Shown here piece by piece: positions 1 through 5,781 of a stretch of 6,569 nucleotides of DNA. Position 1 is the stretch's first letter. Every line of letters starts with the position of its first letter. Made by a program: the position numbers and the translations under genes. Location: contig DNGI01000163.1 of the NCBI GenBank assembly GCA_003486645.1, forward strand, positions 1 through 6,569, written 5' to 3'. This DNA comes from Cyanobacteria bacterium UBA11370 (lineage in GTDB: Bacteria > Cyanobacteriota > Cyanobacteriia > Cyanobacteriales > Coleofasciculaceae). A model generated the notes under the pieces. That model made no database searches, was not told the origin of the DNA, and saw only the letters and a list, made by a program, of their open reading frames with translations.

Positions 1-83
1 CTAACAAAACTCAAAACTCTCCAGTGGAGGAGAAGAATACCTAGTCTTGCTAAACTGCAAAGTATCTCTAGGGATTGATAGAA
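1..83 (+). other. glyA upstream leader; no upstream gene recognisable
   Basis: This stretch precedes glyA. It holds a small hairpin (CTCC 19-22 / GGAG 26-29) and a purine run GGAGGAG at 26-32 that is too far from the glyA start to act as its ribosome binding site. Reading frame 1 is open from the window edge to a TGA at 76-78, and frame 3 to a TAG at 42-44. Either could be the tail of an upstream gene, but neither is recognisable. No convincing promoter for glyA is visible, so it may lie off the left edge. Confidence 0.4.
70..74 (+). promoter_or_regulatory. Ribosome binding site that decides the glyA start
   Basis: AGGGA at 70-74 lies 9 bases before GTG 84 and directly abuts the in-frame TTG at 75. 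Only the GTG has workable spacing, so the site supports initiation at 84 rather than 75. Confidence 0.65.
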
Positions 84-1367
84 GTGACTGATACCAATTT
101 AGATATTCTCGCTCAAACTGATCCAGCCGTGGCGGATTGCCTTAACCAAGAACTTCAGCGTCAGCGTGACCATTTGGAACTGATTGCCAGTGAAAACTTT
201 ACCTCAGCGGCTGTGCTAGCTGCTCAAGGTTCAGTACTGACAAATAAGTATGCTGAAGGTTTACCCGGAAAGCGGTACTACGGTGGGTGTGAATTTATTG
301 ATAAAGTTGAACAGTTAGCGATCGACCGCGCTAAGGAGCTATTTGGAGCAGCTCATGCTAACGTACAGCCTCATTCTGGTGCCCAAGCTAATTTTGCCGT
401 ATTCTTGGCGTTGCTGGAACCCGGTGACACAATTATGGGGATGGATTTGTCTCATGGGGGACACCTTACCCACGGTTCACCTGTGAATGTCTCCGGCAAG
501 TGGTTTAAGGTGTGTCATTATGGTGTGAGTCCGGAAACCGAGCAAATTGATTATGATCGCCTCCGTGAACTCGCGCTGAAAGAACGTCCTAAACTTCTCA
601 TTTGTGGCTATTCTGCTTATCCTCGCCTGATTGATTTTGAGAAATTCAGAAGCATTGCGGATGAAATTGGCGCTTACCTGTTAGCCGATATTGCTCATAT
701 TGCAGGTTTAGTTGCTACAGGTCATCATCCTAACCCAATACCCCACTGCCATGTGGTTACAACGACTACCCATAAAACCTTACGAGGACCTAGAGGTGGT
801 TTGATTTTAACTGGGGATACCGAACTTGGTAAAAAGTTGGATAAAGCGGTATTTCCTGGCACTCAAGGTGGACCTTTAGAACATATTATTGCCGCAAAAG
901 CCGTGGCATTTGGCGAAGCACTAACCCCAGCGTTTAAAGAGTATTCCGCTCAAGTGATTAAAAATGCGAAAGCGTTAGCTACCCAACTGCAACACCGAGG
1001 TTTTAAAATTGTTTCGGGTGGGACGGATAATCATTTAATGTTAGTGGATTTACGCTGTATTAAGATGACAGGTAAACGAGCTGATCAACTCGTCAGTGGT
1101 GTGAATATTACTGCTAATAAAAATACCGTTCCATTTGACACAGAATCTCCGTTTGTTACAAGTGGTTTGCGGTTAGGTTCTCCAGCTATGACCACACGAG
1201 GAATGGGAGCGACTGAATTTACAGCTATTGCTGATATTATCGCCGATCGCTTACTTAATCCAGACGACGAAACCATCGCAACTGATTGTAAACATCGAGT
1301 AACCCAATTGTGCGATCGCTTCCCGTTATATCCTCATCTAACAATTCGCATACCCAGTCTAGTTTAG
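84..1367 (+). CDS. glyA: Serine hydroxymethyltransferase (GlyA)
   Basis: Cytoplasmic PLP enzyme that interconverts serine plus tetrahydrofolate with glycine plus 5,10-methylene-tetrahydrofolate, the main entry to the one-carbon pool. In cyanobacteria it is also relevant to photorespiratory glycine. Seen from the GTG start (427 residues, normal for the family): [13 protein letters not shown] near 56-68, SGAQAN near 98-103, the PLP-ring Asp202 in DIAHIAGL, the Schiff-base Lys231 in [14 protein letters not shown], and the carboxylate-binding Arg363 in [13 protein letters not shown]. An in-frame TTG at 75 gives three more residues, but the AGGGA site at 70-74 fits GTG 84 with 9-base spacing, and a protein beginning [14 protein letters not shown] matches my recollection of cyanobacterial GlyA N-termini. 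No truncation or missing catalytic residue. A heptamer array starts on its stop codon. The next gene, an amylase, is functionally unrelated, so no operon is implied. Confidence 0.97.
   Translation: MTDTNLDILAQTDPAVADCLNQELQRQRDHLELIASENFTSAAVLAAQGSVLTNKYAEGLPGKRYYGGCEFIDKVEQLAIDRAKELFGAAHANVQPHSGAQANFAVFLALLEPGDTIMGMDLSHGGHLTHGSPVNVSGKWFKVCHYGVSPETEQIDYDRLRELALKERPKLLICGYSAYPRLIDFEKFRSIADEIGAYLLADIAHIAGLVATGHHPNPIPHCHVVTTTTHKTLRGPRGGLILTGDTELGKKLDKAVFPGTQGGPLEHIIAAKAVAFGEALTPAFKEYSAQVIKNAKALATQLQHRGFKIVSGGTDNHLMLVDLRCIKMTGKRADQLVSGVNITANKNTVPFDTESPFVTSGLRLGSPAMTTRGMGATEFTAIADIIADRLLNPDDETIATDCKHRVTQLCDRFPLYPHLTIRIPSLV
1312..1319. repeat. HIP1 octamer GCGATCGC (in glyA)
   Basis: Perfect GCGATCGC palindrome inside the 3' part of glyA. 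HIP1 is strongly over-represented in many cyanobacterial genomes, so it supports the taxonomic placement. Confidence 0.9.
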
Positions 1368-1436
1368 GCTAATGGCTAATGGCTAATTACTAATAGTTAA
1401 TGGCTAATGGCTAATGGCTAATGGCTAATTGCTAAT
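1367..1436. repeat. Tandem heptamer array, ten units of GGCTAAT type
   Basis: Ten contiguous 7-base units in perfect register: three GGCTAAT (1367-1387), TACTAAT, AGTTAAT, four GGCTAAT (1402-1429), then TGCTAAT (1430-1436). Seven of ten are identical. The first base of the array is the last base of the glyA TAG stop codon. Short tandem heptamers are known in cyanobacteria as STRR sequences; whether this unit belongs to a described family cannot be told here. Copy number is probably variable between strains (inference). Confidence 0.93.
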
Positions 1437-1490
1437 TGCCCTATGGGTAATTTCTTTCCTCTACCTTTAGCCCTTAGTTATTAGCAATTA
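1426..1490. repeat. Inverted copy of the heptamer motif, possible stem-loop
   Basis: The 11 bases at 1426-1436, overlapping the last heptamers, are the exact reverse complement of 1480-1490, with 43 bases between. The arms are A/T-rich and there is no following T-tract, so a terminator role for glyA is possible but weak. A tiny CCC-TAT-GGG hairpin lies inside the loop. Confidence 0.4.
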
Positions 1491-1493
1491 CTC

Positions 1494-1535
1494 CCCCACA
1501 CCCTACACCCCACACCCCACACCCTACACCCCACT
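1494..1535. repeat. Tandem heptamer array, six C/A-rich units ending at the amylase ATG
   Basis: Six units in exact register: CCCCACA, CCCTACA, CCCCACA, CCCCACA, CCCTACA, CCCCACT. The last base of the array is immediately followed by the ATG at 1536. The array occupies the place where a Shine-Dalgarno sequence should be, and none is present. The stretch 1485-1537 contains no G on the + strand, so the mRNA leader should be largely unstructured. C-rich heptamers of this kind resemble cyanobacterial STRR sequences. Confidence 0.9.
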
Positions 1536-2987
1536 ATGGATATTCAAACTCCCGATTGGGTAAAACACGCCGTCTTCTACCAAATTTTTCCAGATCGTTT
1601 TGCCAAAAGCCAACATCCCCATAAGCGTCTTTTAAAAAATGCTTCATGGGAAGATTGGGATGATATGCCCACACTCCGAGGTTATAAAGGTGGGGATTTG
1701 TGGGGTGTTATAGAACAGCTTGATTATTTACAAGATTTGGGAATTAATGCAATTTATTTTACCCCAATCTTTCAATCGGCTAGTAATCATCGCTATCACA
1801 CTCACGATTATTACCAAGTTGATCCAATGTTAGGAGGTAATAGTGCCTTTCGGGAATTACTGGATGCTTGCCATAAACGAAATATGAAAGTAGTTCTAGA
1901 TGGCGTATTTAATCATTCCAGTCGTGGCTTTTTCTTCTTCCATGATGTTCTCGAAAACGCTATTCAGTCCCCTTGGGTGAATTGGTTTAAAATTCACGAT
2001 TGGCCCTTATCTCCGTATAACGAAGAATTCCCGGCTAATTATGAAGGTTGGGCGGGACTTCGGGCGCTTCCAGTCTTTAACCATGACAACCCAGAAGTGC
2101 GGGAATATATTATGGAAATTGCCGAACATTGGATTAAGTTTGGCATTGATGGGTGGCGATTAGATGTGCCATTTGAAGTGAAAACACCTGGGTTTTGGCA
2201 AGAGTTTCGTGAGCGAGTGAAAGCAATTAATCCCGATGCTTATATTGTGGGAGAAGTTTGGGTTGATGCGTGTGAGTGGTTAGATGGGACTCAATTTGAT
2301 GGCGTGATGAATTATTTATTTGCTGGGCCAACAATTGCATTTGTGGCAGGCGATCGCGTGGATATTGAGCAAGTACAAGACCGTTCTTACCATCCTCATC
2401 CACCCTTATTTGCCCCTGAATATGGCAAAAAAATGCAAGATTTGTTGGATTTATACCCTTGGCAAATTCAACTCACGCAGTTAAATTTATTAGCGAGTCA
2501 TGATACAGCACGGTTAATTTCTATTGCTGGAGGTGATAAAGCCAGCGTTAAATTAGCAACACTTTTGTTAATGACATTTCCCGGTGCGCCGAGTATTTAT
2601 TATGGGGATGAAGTAGGTTTACCTGGTCGATTAGATCCAGACTCTCGCCGGGGATTTCCCTTAGAAGCGCATTGGGAGCGAGATATTTTAGAAGAGCATC
2701 GAAAATTGATTGCGCTACGTCATGCTTATCCGGCTTTACGTACAGGTCAATACCAGGTACTTTTTGCTGAGGGAACGGCTTATGTTTTTGCCCGAATTTT
2801 GGGGACAGAGGAAATTATTGTAGCGGTTAATGTAGGGACTGAATCTGTTAGTATTACCATTGAAGTTGATAGTTTGGAATCCAAACCTAGTCAGTTACTT
2901 TATGGTCATACTGAGGTATCTTGGACGGAGCAGAAAACTAATTTAGCACTAAATATCCCTCCTCGTAGTGGCTGTATTCTGGGTTGA
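1536..2987 (+). CDS. GH13 alpha-amylase family glycoside hydrolase (neopullulanase/cyclomaltodextrinase-like)
   Basis: 483-residue retaining glycosidase predicted to cleave alpha-1,4 (possibly also alpha-1,6) glucosidic bonds in glycogen-derived oligosaccharides, cyclodextrins or pullulan. There is no signal peptide, so it is cytoplasmic. All GH13 conserved regions are present: region I DGVFNH (Asp122-His127), region V LPVFN (178-182), region II GWRLD with nucleophile Asp210, region III with acid/base Glu240 in IVGEVW, and region IV SHD with the stabilising Asp323. GDEVG at 357-361 and DPDSRR at 368-372 resemble the neopullulanase/cyclomaltodextrinase branch (GH13_20 or a neighbour). The extra N-terminal domain typical of that branch is absent: the barrel begins almost at residue 1 (VFYQIFPDRF). 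A beta-rich C-terminal domain runs from about 405 to the end. The ATG directly follows a heptamer array with no Shine-Dalgarno sequence, but the N-terminus is too family-like for a later start. Exact substrate cannot be read from the sequence. Confidence 0.93.
   Translation: MDIQTPDWVKHAVFYQIFPDRFAKSQHPHKRLLKNASWEDWDDMPTLRGYKGGDLWGVIEQLDYLQDLGINAIYFTPIFQSASNHRYHTHDYYQVDPMLGGNSAFRELLDACHKRNMKVVLDGVFNHSSRGFFFFHDVLENAIQSPWVNWFKIHDWPLSPYNEEFPANYEGWAGLRALPVFNHDNPEVREYIMEIAEHWIKFGIDGWRLDVPFEVKTPGFWQEFRERVKAINPDAYIVGEVWVDACEWLDGTQFDGVMNYLFAGPTIAFVAGDRVDIEQVQDRSYHPHPPLFAPEYGKKMQDLLDLYPWQIQLTQLNLLASHDTARLISIAGGDKASVKLATLLLMTFPGAPSIYYGDEVGLPGRLDPDSRRGFPLEAHWERDILEEHRKLIALRHAYPALRTGQYQVLFAEGTAYVFARILGTEEIIVAVNVGTESVSITIEVDSLESKPSQLLYGHTEVSWTEQKTNLALNIPPRSGCILG
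2350..2357. repeat. HIP1 octamer GCGATCGC (in amylase gene)
   Basis: Perfect GCGATCGC palindrome within the amylase coding region, encoding part of AGDRVD. Confidence 0.9.
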
Positions 2988-3042
2988 AGTAGATTAAACT
3001 CAGATCTTGCACCTCACCCTAAACGAAAATTTCGGCTCAACG

Positions 3043-3137
3043 TTTAAGTCCGTTTCAACGACCTCAAACCCTTAGCCAGTCATCTTTAAAGCAGATTTTA
3101 CTAATAAAGAAAATGGCTTTTGTTAAAACGGACTAAA
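3043..3137. terminator. Nested inverted repeats between convergent genes, possible bidirectional terminator
   Basis: The 178-base spacer between the amylase stop and the FAS1 stop holds two nested stems. Outer arms: AGTCCGTTT 3047-3055 pairs with AAACGGACT 3126-3134 and continues as TTT 3043-3045 / AAA 3135-3137 around one bulged A. Inner hairpin: AAAGC 3088-3092 / GCTTT 3116-3120 plus ATTTT 3095-3099 / AAAAT 3110-3114, with a 10-base loop and a weak T-rich tail on the + strand. The position between convergent genes fits transcription termination. The structure could instead be a small repeat element with terminal inverted repeats. Confidence 0.4.
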
Positions 3138-3165
3138 ACCCTTGCTTATTCAGCTTTAGATTATC

Positions 3166-3579
3166 TTAGTTTGACATTATTCCTGGCATTAAAACCGAGT
3201 CAATCACATGAATCACACCGTTATCAGTAAGGATATCGGGTTGTATAACAACCGCCTCATTGACCTTGTAACCCTTCGTTGTATCTACCGCAATGATTGA
3301 TCCTTCAACGGTTTCAGCTTCATCAATTTCTATTAAATCCTCAGCTCTGACATCACCAGGAACAAGATGATAAGTTAAAATTTTCTTGAGTTTAGGAATG
3401 TCTTCCAGTAATCGATCTAATGCACCTTCAGGTAATCGTTCAAAAGCATTATCGACAGGTGCAAAAAGGGTGTGAGGACCAGGACTTTTCAGGAATTCAA
3501 CTAAATCAGCAGCTTCAACTGCTTTGACTAAGGTGTTGAATAAACCAGCCTTAACCGCCGTCTCAACGATGTCAGCCAT
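3166..3579 (-). CDS. Single-domain fasciclin (FAS1) protein
   Basis: 137 residues, nearly all one FAS1 domain. FAS1 modules mediate adhesion or ligand binding in animals, plants and bacteria; the role of small cyanobacterial ones is not settled. Seen: opening DIVETAVKAGLFNTLVKAV, box H1 TLFAPVDNAF at 37-46, the conserved Tyr70-His71 (YHLV), and box H2 NGVIHVIDSVLMP near 120-132. The N-terminus begins directly with the domain and has no hydrophobic signal or membrane segment, so the product looks cytoplasmic although many bacterial FAS1 proteins are exported. ATG start; the site upstream is weak and A-rich (AAGAAAA), with an AGGAG about 28 bases upstream. It lies 80 bases downstream of the stress-protein gene on the same strand and probably shares its transcript. 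An inverted repeat occupies that gap. Confidence 0.92.
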   Translation of the reverse strand: MADIVETAVKAGLFNTLVKAVEAADLVEFLKSPGPHTLFAPVDNAFERLPEGALDRLLEDIPKLKKILTYHLVPGDVRAEDLIEIDEAETVEGSIIAVDTTKGYKVNEAVVIQPDILTDNGVIHVIDSVLMPGIMSN

Positions 3580-3609
3580 GAGTTTTCTTGCTTTGTAAAT
3601 GAGTCTCCT

Positions 3610-3638
3610 GTTAAGGGATACTATAAATCAACCTTAAC
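3610..3638 (-). promoter_or_regulatory. 7-base inverted repeat framing a -10-like box before the FAS1 gene
   Basis: GTTAAGG 3610-3616 and CCTTAAC 3632-3638 are exact reverse complements separated by 15 bases. On the - strand the loop contains TATAGT (3620-3625), a good -10-like hexamer, but no matching -35 is present. It could be an operator, or an mRNA hairpin separating the upstream stress-protein message from the FAS1 message. There is no T-tract, so it is not a classical terminator. Confidence 0.35.
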
Positions 3639-3659
3639 TGACATCTCTCAAAGGTTCAA

Positions 3660-4166
3660 TTACTCATCCTGAAGGTTAGCTGTGTCATCAACTTTAGAAT
3701 TAATACCCTGTACAATTAAAATTGAGCAAGGTACATGATGGACAATGTAATTGCTAATACTCCCCAGAAGAATTTCTTGCAAACCCCGACGACCTCGACG
3801 ACCGAGTACAATTAAATCTGCCCCCCAACTATTAGCCAGATCTCGAATCGCACTCCCTGCATCTCCCACTTTGCAATCCCATTCGGTCTGAACTCCCTGT
3901 CCGGTTGCCTTTTCGCAATAGCTAGCAAGCCATTCACGGGCTTTTTCGCTTTCCTTCCGCATCTTTTCTTGCATCAGGTGGGCAAAGTCTATCAATTCTC
4001 TGCCAAACATATCTCCATAGAAACCAGCACCTTCCGTTTCTAAAGGTAGGCAATGAAACACCATTAGAGATGCTTCTTCTTTTTTCGCAATCTCTAGGGC
4101 TTGTTCAAACACGGCATCTGATTCGGGTGAGTGATCAATGGCTACCAATATTTTTTTGTATTTCAC
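3660..4166 (-). CDS. Universal stress protein, UspA family, ATP-binding type
   Basis: 168-residue cytoplasmic protein of the Usp fold, usually a dimer; such proteins accumulate under starvation, oxidative or other stress. Seen: beta-1 KILVAIDHSP with the conserved Asp11, and the nucleotide-binding motif G-2x-G-9x-G-S at Gly122, Gly125, Gly135-Ser136, followed by VPCSILIV at 145-152. This marks it as an ATP-binding (MJ0577-like) member rather than the non-binding UspA type. A helical insertion near 55-90 and a short acidic tail after 153 make it longer than the roughly 140-residue minimal domain. The start is GTG at 4164-4166, placed by an AGGAGG site with 8-base spacing. A TTTACA-16-TATATA promoter lies about 48 bases upstream. 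The FAS1 gene follows 80 bases downstream, probably in the same unit. No specific target can be assigned. Confidence 0.93.
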   Translation of the reverse strand: MKYKKILVAIDHSPESDAVFEQALEIAKKEEASLMVFHCLPLETEGAGFYGDMFGRELIDFAHLMQEKMRKESEKAREWLASYCEKATGQGVQTEWDCKVGDAGSAIRDLANSWGADLIVLGRRGRRGLQEILLGSISNYIVHHVPCSILIVQGINSKVDDTANLQDE

Positions 4167-4174
4167 AATAATTC

Positions 4175-4180
4175 CCTCCT
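4175..4180 (-). promoter_or_regulatory. Strong Shine-Dalgarno site for the stress-protein GTG start
   Basis: AGGAGG on the - strand, 8 bases before the GTG at 4164-4166. This is the best ribosome binding site in the window and fixes the non-ATG start. Confidence 0.85.
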
Positions 4181-4213
4181 TTTACCAAGTACGGCTGGCG
4201 GCTTAAAAACCTT

Positions 4214-4241
4214 TATATAGCCAGTCTAAATGATTTGTAAA
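4214..4241 (-). promoter_or_regulatory. Promoter for the stress-protein/FAS1 unit
   Basis: On the - strand, TTTACA (4236-4241) is followed by a 16-base spacer and TATATA (4214-4219), close to sigma-70-type consensus. Transcription would start near 4207 and give a leader of about 40 bases to the GTG at 4166. The spacer is the conserved part of the dispersed repeat, so the gene seems to be driven from a repeat sequence. Confidence 0.6.
4216..4235. repeat. Dispersed 20-base repeat, copy 1
   Basis: TATAGCCAGTCTAAATGATT here is identical, in the same orientation, to 6550-6569. A diverged inverted copy is at 4326-4346. Confidence 0.85.
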
Positions 4242-4252
4242 ACACCTCCCCC

Positions 4253-4306
4253 TTGTCTCTCTTGTCTCTCTTGTCTTCCTTGTCTTCCTTGTCTCTCTTG
4301 TCTCCC
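4253..4306. repeat. Tandem nonamer array, six TTGTCTCTC-type units
   Basis: Six contiguous 9-base units: TTGTCTCTC twice, TTGTCTTCC twice, TTGTCTCTC, TTGTCTCCC. A degenerate seventh unit AAGTCTTTC follows at 4307-4315. The + strand is nearly pure pyrimidine except for one G per unit. The array lies between the two outward-facing arms and upstream of the stress-protein promoter. The unit length differs from the heptamers near glyA. Confidence 0.92.
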
Positions 4307-4319
4307 AAGTCTTTCCTGG

Positions 4320-4347
4320 TTCACGAATCAAATAGACTCGCTATATT
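4320..4347 (+). promoter_or_regulatory. Diverged promoter-like arm facing the opposite way
   Basis: TTCACG (4320-4325), a 16-base spacer and TATATT (4342-4347) mirror the stress-protein promoter in the left arm. If active it would transcribe rightward, antisense to the 3' end of the aminotransferase gene; no + strand gene follows it. The -35 is weaker, so it may be a decayed copy. Confidence 0.3.
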
Positions 4348-4437
4348 TAGGTGGGCAGTGCCATTCGTATTAACTCAGTCGGCGCAATTTTTCGTTAAGT
4401 TGTCCGGATTGTGATTACTCGTTGGTCATAAGTCATG

Positions 4438-4476
4438 GGTAAGGGTAAAAATTCCTGGTCTTCCCCTACCCTTACC
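4438..4476 (-). terminator. 10-base stem-loop downstream of the aminotransferase gene
   Basis: The arms 4438-4447 and 4467-4476 are exact reverse complements (core GTAAGGGTA / TACCCTTAC), with a 19-base loop. On the - strand the stem begins 44 bases after the aspC stop codon. No T-run follows, so it is not a classical intrinsic terminator but may stabilise or end the transcript. Confidence 0.45.
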
Positions 4477-4520
4477 TCTATTTTCTCCGCTCGCGGCGCG
4501 ATTGTTAGTAACGATTTGTA

Positions 4521-5699
4521 TTAGAGTCGTGAGGTGTTTAGACTCCGTACAAATTGCTCTAACCTGTCCATTCCTTTCTCGATAGTTGCCATATCTGTAG
4601 CATAAGATAAGCGGATACAGTCATCAGCGCCAAAGGCAATGCCGGGAATAGCCGCGACTTGATAAGATTCGAGTAAGGTGTTGCAAAACTCTAGAGACTT
4701 TAGCCCTGTTTTACTAATATCAGCAAACAGGTAGAACGCCCCCATCGGTTTGGGACAAATCAGTCCAGGAATGGCGTTAATCCGATCAAACATAACTTGT
4801 CGTCGTGCGGCAAAGGCGAGACGCATCTCTTCGATGCAATCTTGGGAACTTTCTAAAGCGGCGATCGCACCATACTGAGCAAACGTACACACATTAGACG
4901 TACTGTGACTTTGAATACTGGTGACAGCCTTAATCAGTTCTAATGGCCCCGCTAAATAGCCCAAACGCCAGCCAGTCATTGAGAATGCTTTGGCAAACCC
5001 ATTACTAATAATTGTGCGCTCAAAGATATCTGATCCGACCGCACCAATACTCAAATGTTGGGTGCCATCATAAAGAATCTTCTCATAAATTTCGTCAGAG
5101 ACGACCAAAATATCTCGCTCGACAATAACTTTAGCAAGGGCTTTTATCTCCTCTGGGGTATAAACCATACCCGTAGGATTCGACGGAGAATTAAGAATAA
5201 ATAACTTGGTCTTGGGTGTAATCGCGGCTTCTAGCTGATCCGGGGTAATTTTGTAACCCGTCGAGGCATCCGCTGGTACAATCACAGAAGTGCCACCGGA
5301 AAGTGTGACCATTTCCGGATAAGATAGCCAGTAGGGAGCGGGAATAATCACTTCATCCCCTGGTTCAATCAGCGCCAGCATTAGATTAAATAGGGAATGC
5401 TTGCCACCGTTAGTAACGATCACATTTTCCGGTTTGTAATCGAGACTATTTTCCTCATGGAGTTTACGGGCGATCGCTTCTCGTAACTTAGGTTCTCCTG
5501 CGGCTGGGCCATATTTGGTTTTCCCTTCATCCAAGGCTTTTTTAGCCGCTGCTTTAATAGGGGCGGGGGTATCGAAATCGGGTTCCCCAGCGCTGAAACT
5601 ACAAACATCCAAGCCTTCAGCTTTCATCGCCTTGGCTTTGGCGGAAATTGCCAGGGTTAGGGAGGGGGAGACTTGACCAACTCGTGCTGCCAGTTTCAT
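4521..5699 (-). CDS. aspC: Aspartate aminotransferase, class I/II PLP fold, subgroup Ib
   Basis: 392-residue cytoplasmic PLP enzyme that transfers the amino group between aspartate/2-oxoglutarate and oxaloacetate/glutamate. Seen: [10 protein letters not shown] at 36-45, [10 protein letters not shown] at 96-105, APYW at 121-124 (aromatic stacking on PLP), NSPSNPTG with Asn174, SDEIY with Asp202 and Tyr205, Schiff-base Lys237 in [17 protein letters not shown] with phosphate-binding Arg245, and the alpha-carboxylate Arg363 in CIRLSYA. Length and motif style match bacterial/cyanobacterial Ib enzymes rather than the E. coli Ia type. Some Ib relatives also use prephenate or other keto acids, so specificity is inferred from family. 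Start is ATG; upstream only a weak AGGT lies about 11 bases away. The gene stands alone: 354 bases separate it from the stress-protein gene, and it diverges from the J-domain gene. Confidence 0.94.
   Translation of the reverse strand: MKLAARVGQVSPSLTLAISAKAKAMKAEGLDVCSFSAGEPDFDTPAPIKAAAKKALDEGKTKYGPAAGEPKLREAIARKLHEENSLDYKPENVIVTNGGKHSLFNLMLALIEPGDEVIIPAPYWLSYPEMVTLSGGTSVIVPADASTGYKITPDQLEAAITPKTKLFILNSPSNPTGMVYTPEEIKALAKVIVERDILVVSDEIYEKILYDGTQHLSIGAVGSDIFERTIISNGFAKAFSMTGWRLGYLAGPLELIKAVTSIQSHSTSNVCTFAQYGAIAALESSQDCIEEMRLAFAARRQVMFDRINAIPGLICPKPMGAFYLFADISKTGLKSLEFCNTLLESYQVAAIPGIAFGADDCIRLSYATDMATIEKGMDRLEQFVRSLNTSRL
4861..4868. repeat. HIP1 octamer GCGATCGC (in aspC, 3' half)
   Basis: Perfect GCGATCGC palindrome inside the aminotransferase gene. 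Confidence 0.9.
5470..5477. repeat. HIP1 octamer GCGATCGC (in aspC, 5' half)
   Basis: Perfect GCGATCGC palindrome, at the codons around EAIAR. Confidence 0.9.
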
Positions 5700-5781
5700 G
5701 CTTAACTTACCTGAAAAATAAACTGAGGACTTGTACTACGCAAAACGCTAGGGCAATCCTTTCAGTTTCTCAAAGATAGCT

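Larger units (their letters stand above)
4210..4351. repeat. Inverted-repeat element: two arms flanking a nonamer array
   Basis: The left arm (4210-4235, read on the - strand) and the right arm (4326-4351, read on the + strand) match at 21 of 26 positions; the similarity continues inward at 9 of 12 across the overlap with the last five arm bases. Shared blocks are AATCA, AGACT, GCTATAT and AGG. The two arms face outward and enclose the 9-base tandem array. Each arm contains a promoter-like arrangement with a 16-base spacer. The core of the left arm recurs at 6550-6569, so the arm is a dispersed sequence. It could be a small MITE-like element with terminal inverted repeats, or a divergent pair of related promoters. 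No clear target-site duplication is seen. Confidence 0.6.
4167..4520. other. 354-base intergenic region rich in repeats and signals
   Basis: No coding region is visible. From left to right on the + strand it holds the stress-protein ribosome binding site, an outward-facing promoter within the left inverted-repeat arm, a 9-base tandem array, the right arm, about 85 unremarkable bases, and a 10-base stem-loop 44 bases beyond the aminotransferase stop. Sub-features are listed separately. Confidence 0.8.

Noticed and set aside
75..77. TTG as the glyA start
   Set aside because: The AGGGA site touches it with no spacing, and GTG 84 gives the family-like N-terminus.
1..78. Open frame from the left edge as the tail of an upstream gene
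   Set aside because: Too short to recognise, and two frames are open; nothing distinguishes a real C-terminus.
1085..1276. 63-codon open frame on the - strand inside glyA
   Set aside because: Lies wholly within a clear, well-conserved gene in the other orientation; low-complexity translation with no recognisable domain.
1491..1535. CCCCACA-type units as telomere-like or CRISPR-like repeats
   Set aside because: Units are 7 bases with no spacers; a simple tandem array, not a CRISPR, and internal to a normal bacterial locus.
3598..3600. In-frame ATT on the - strand seven codons upstream of the FAS1 ATG, 4 bases after AGGAG
   Set aside because: Spacing is attractive, but ATT starts are very rare and the added residues are not FAS1-like; the ATG at 3577-3579 gives the usual MADIV opening.
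5420..5608. 62-codon open frame on the - strand overlapping aspC
   Set aside because: Different frame of the same strand inside conserved aminotransferase sequence; no domain and no ribosome binding site.
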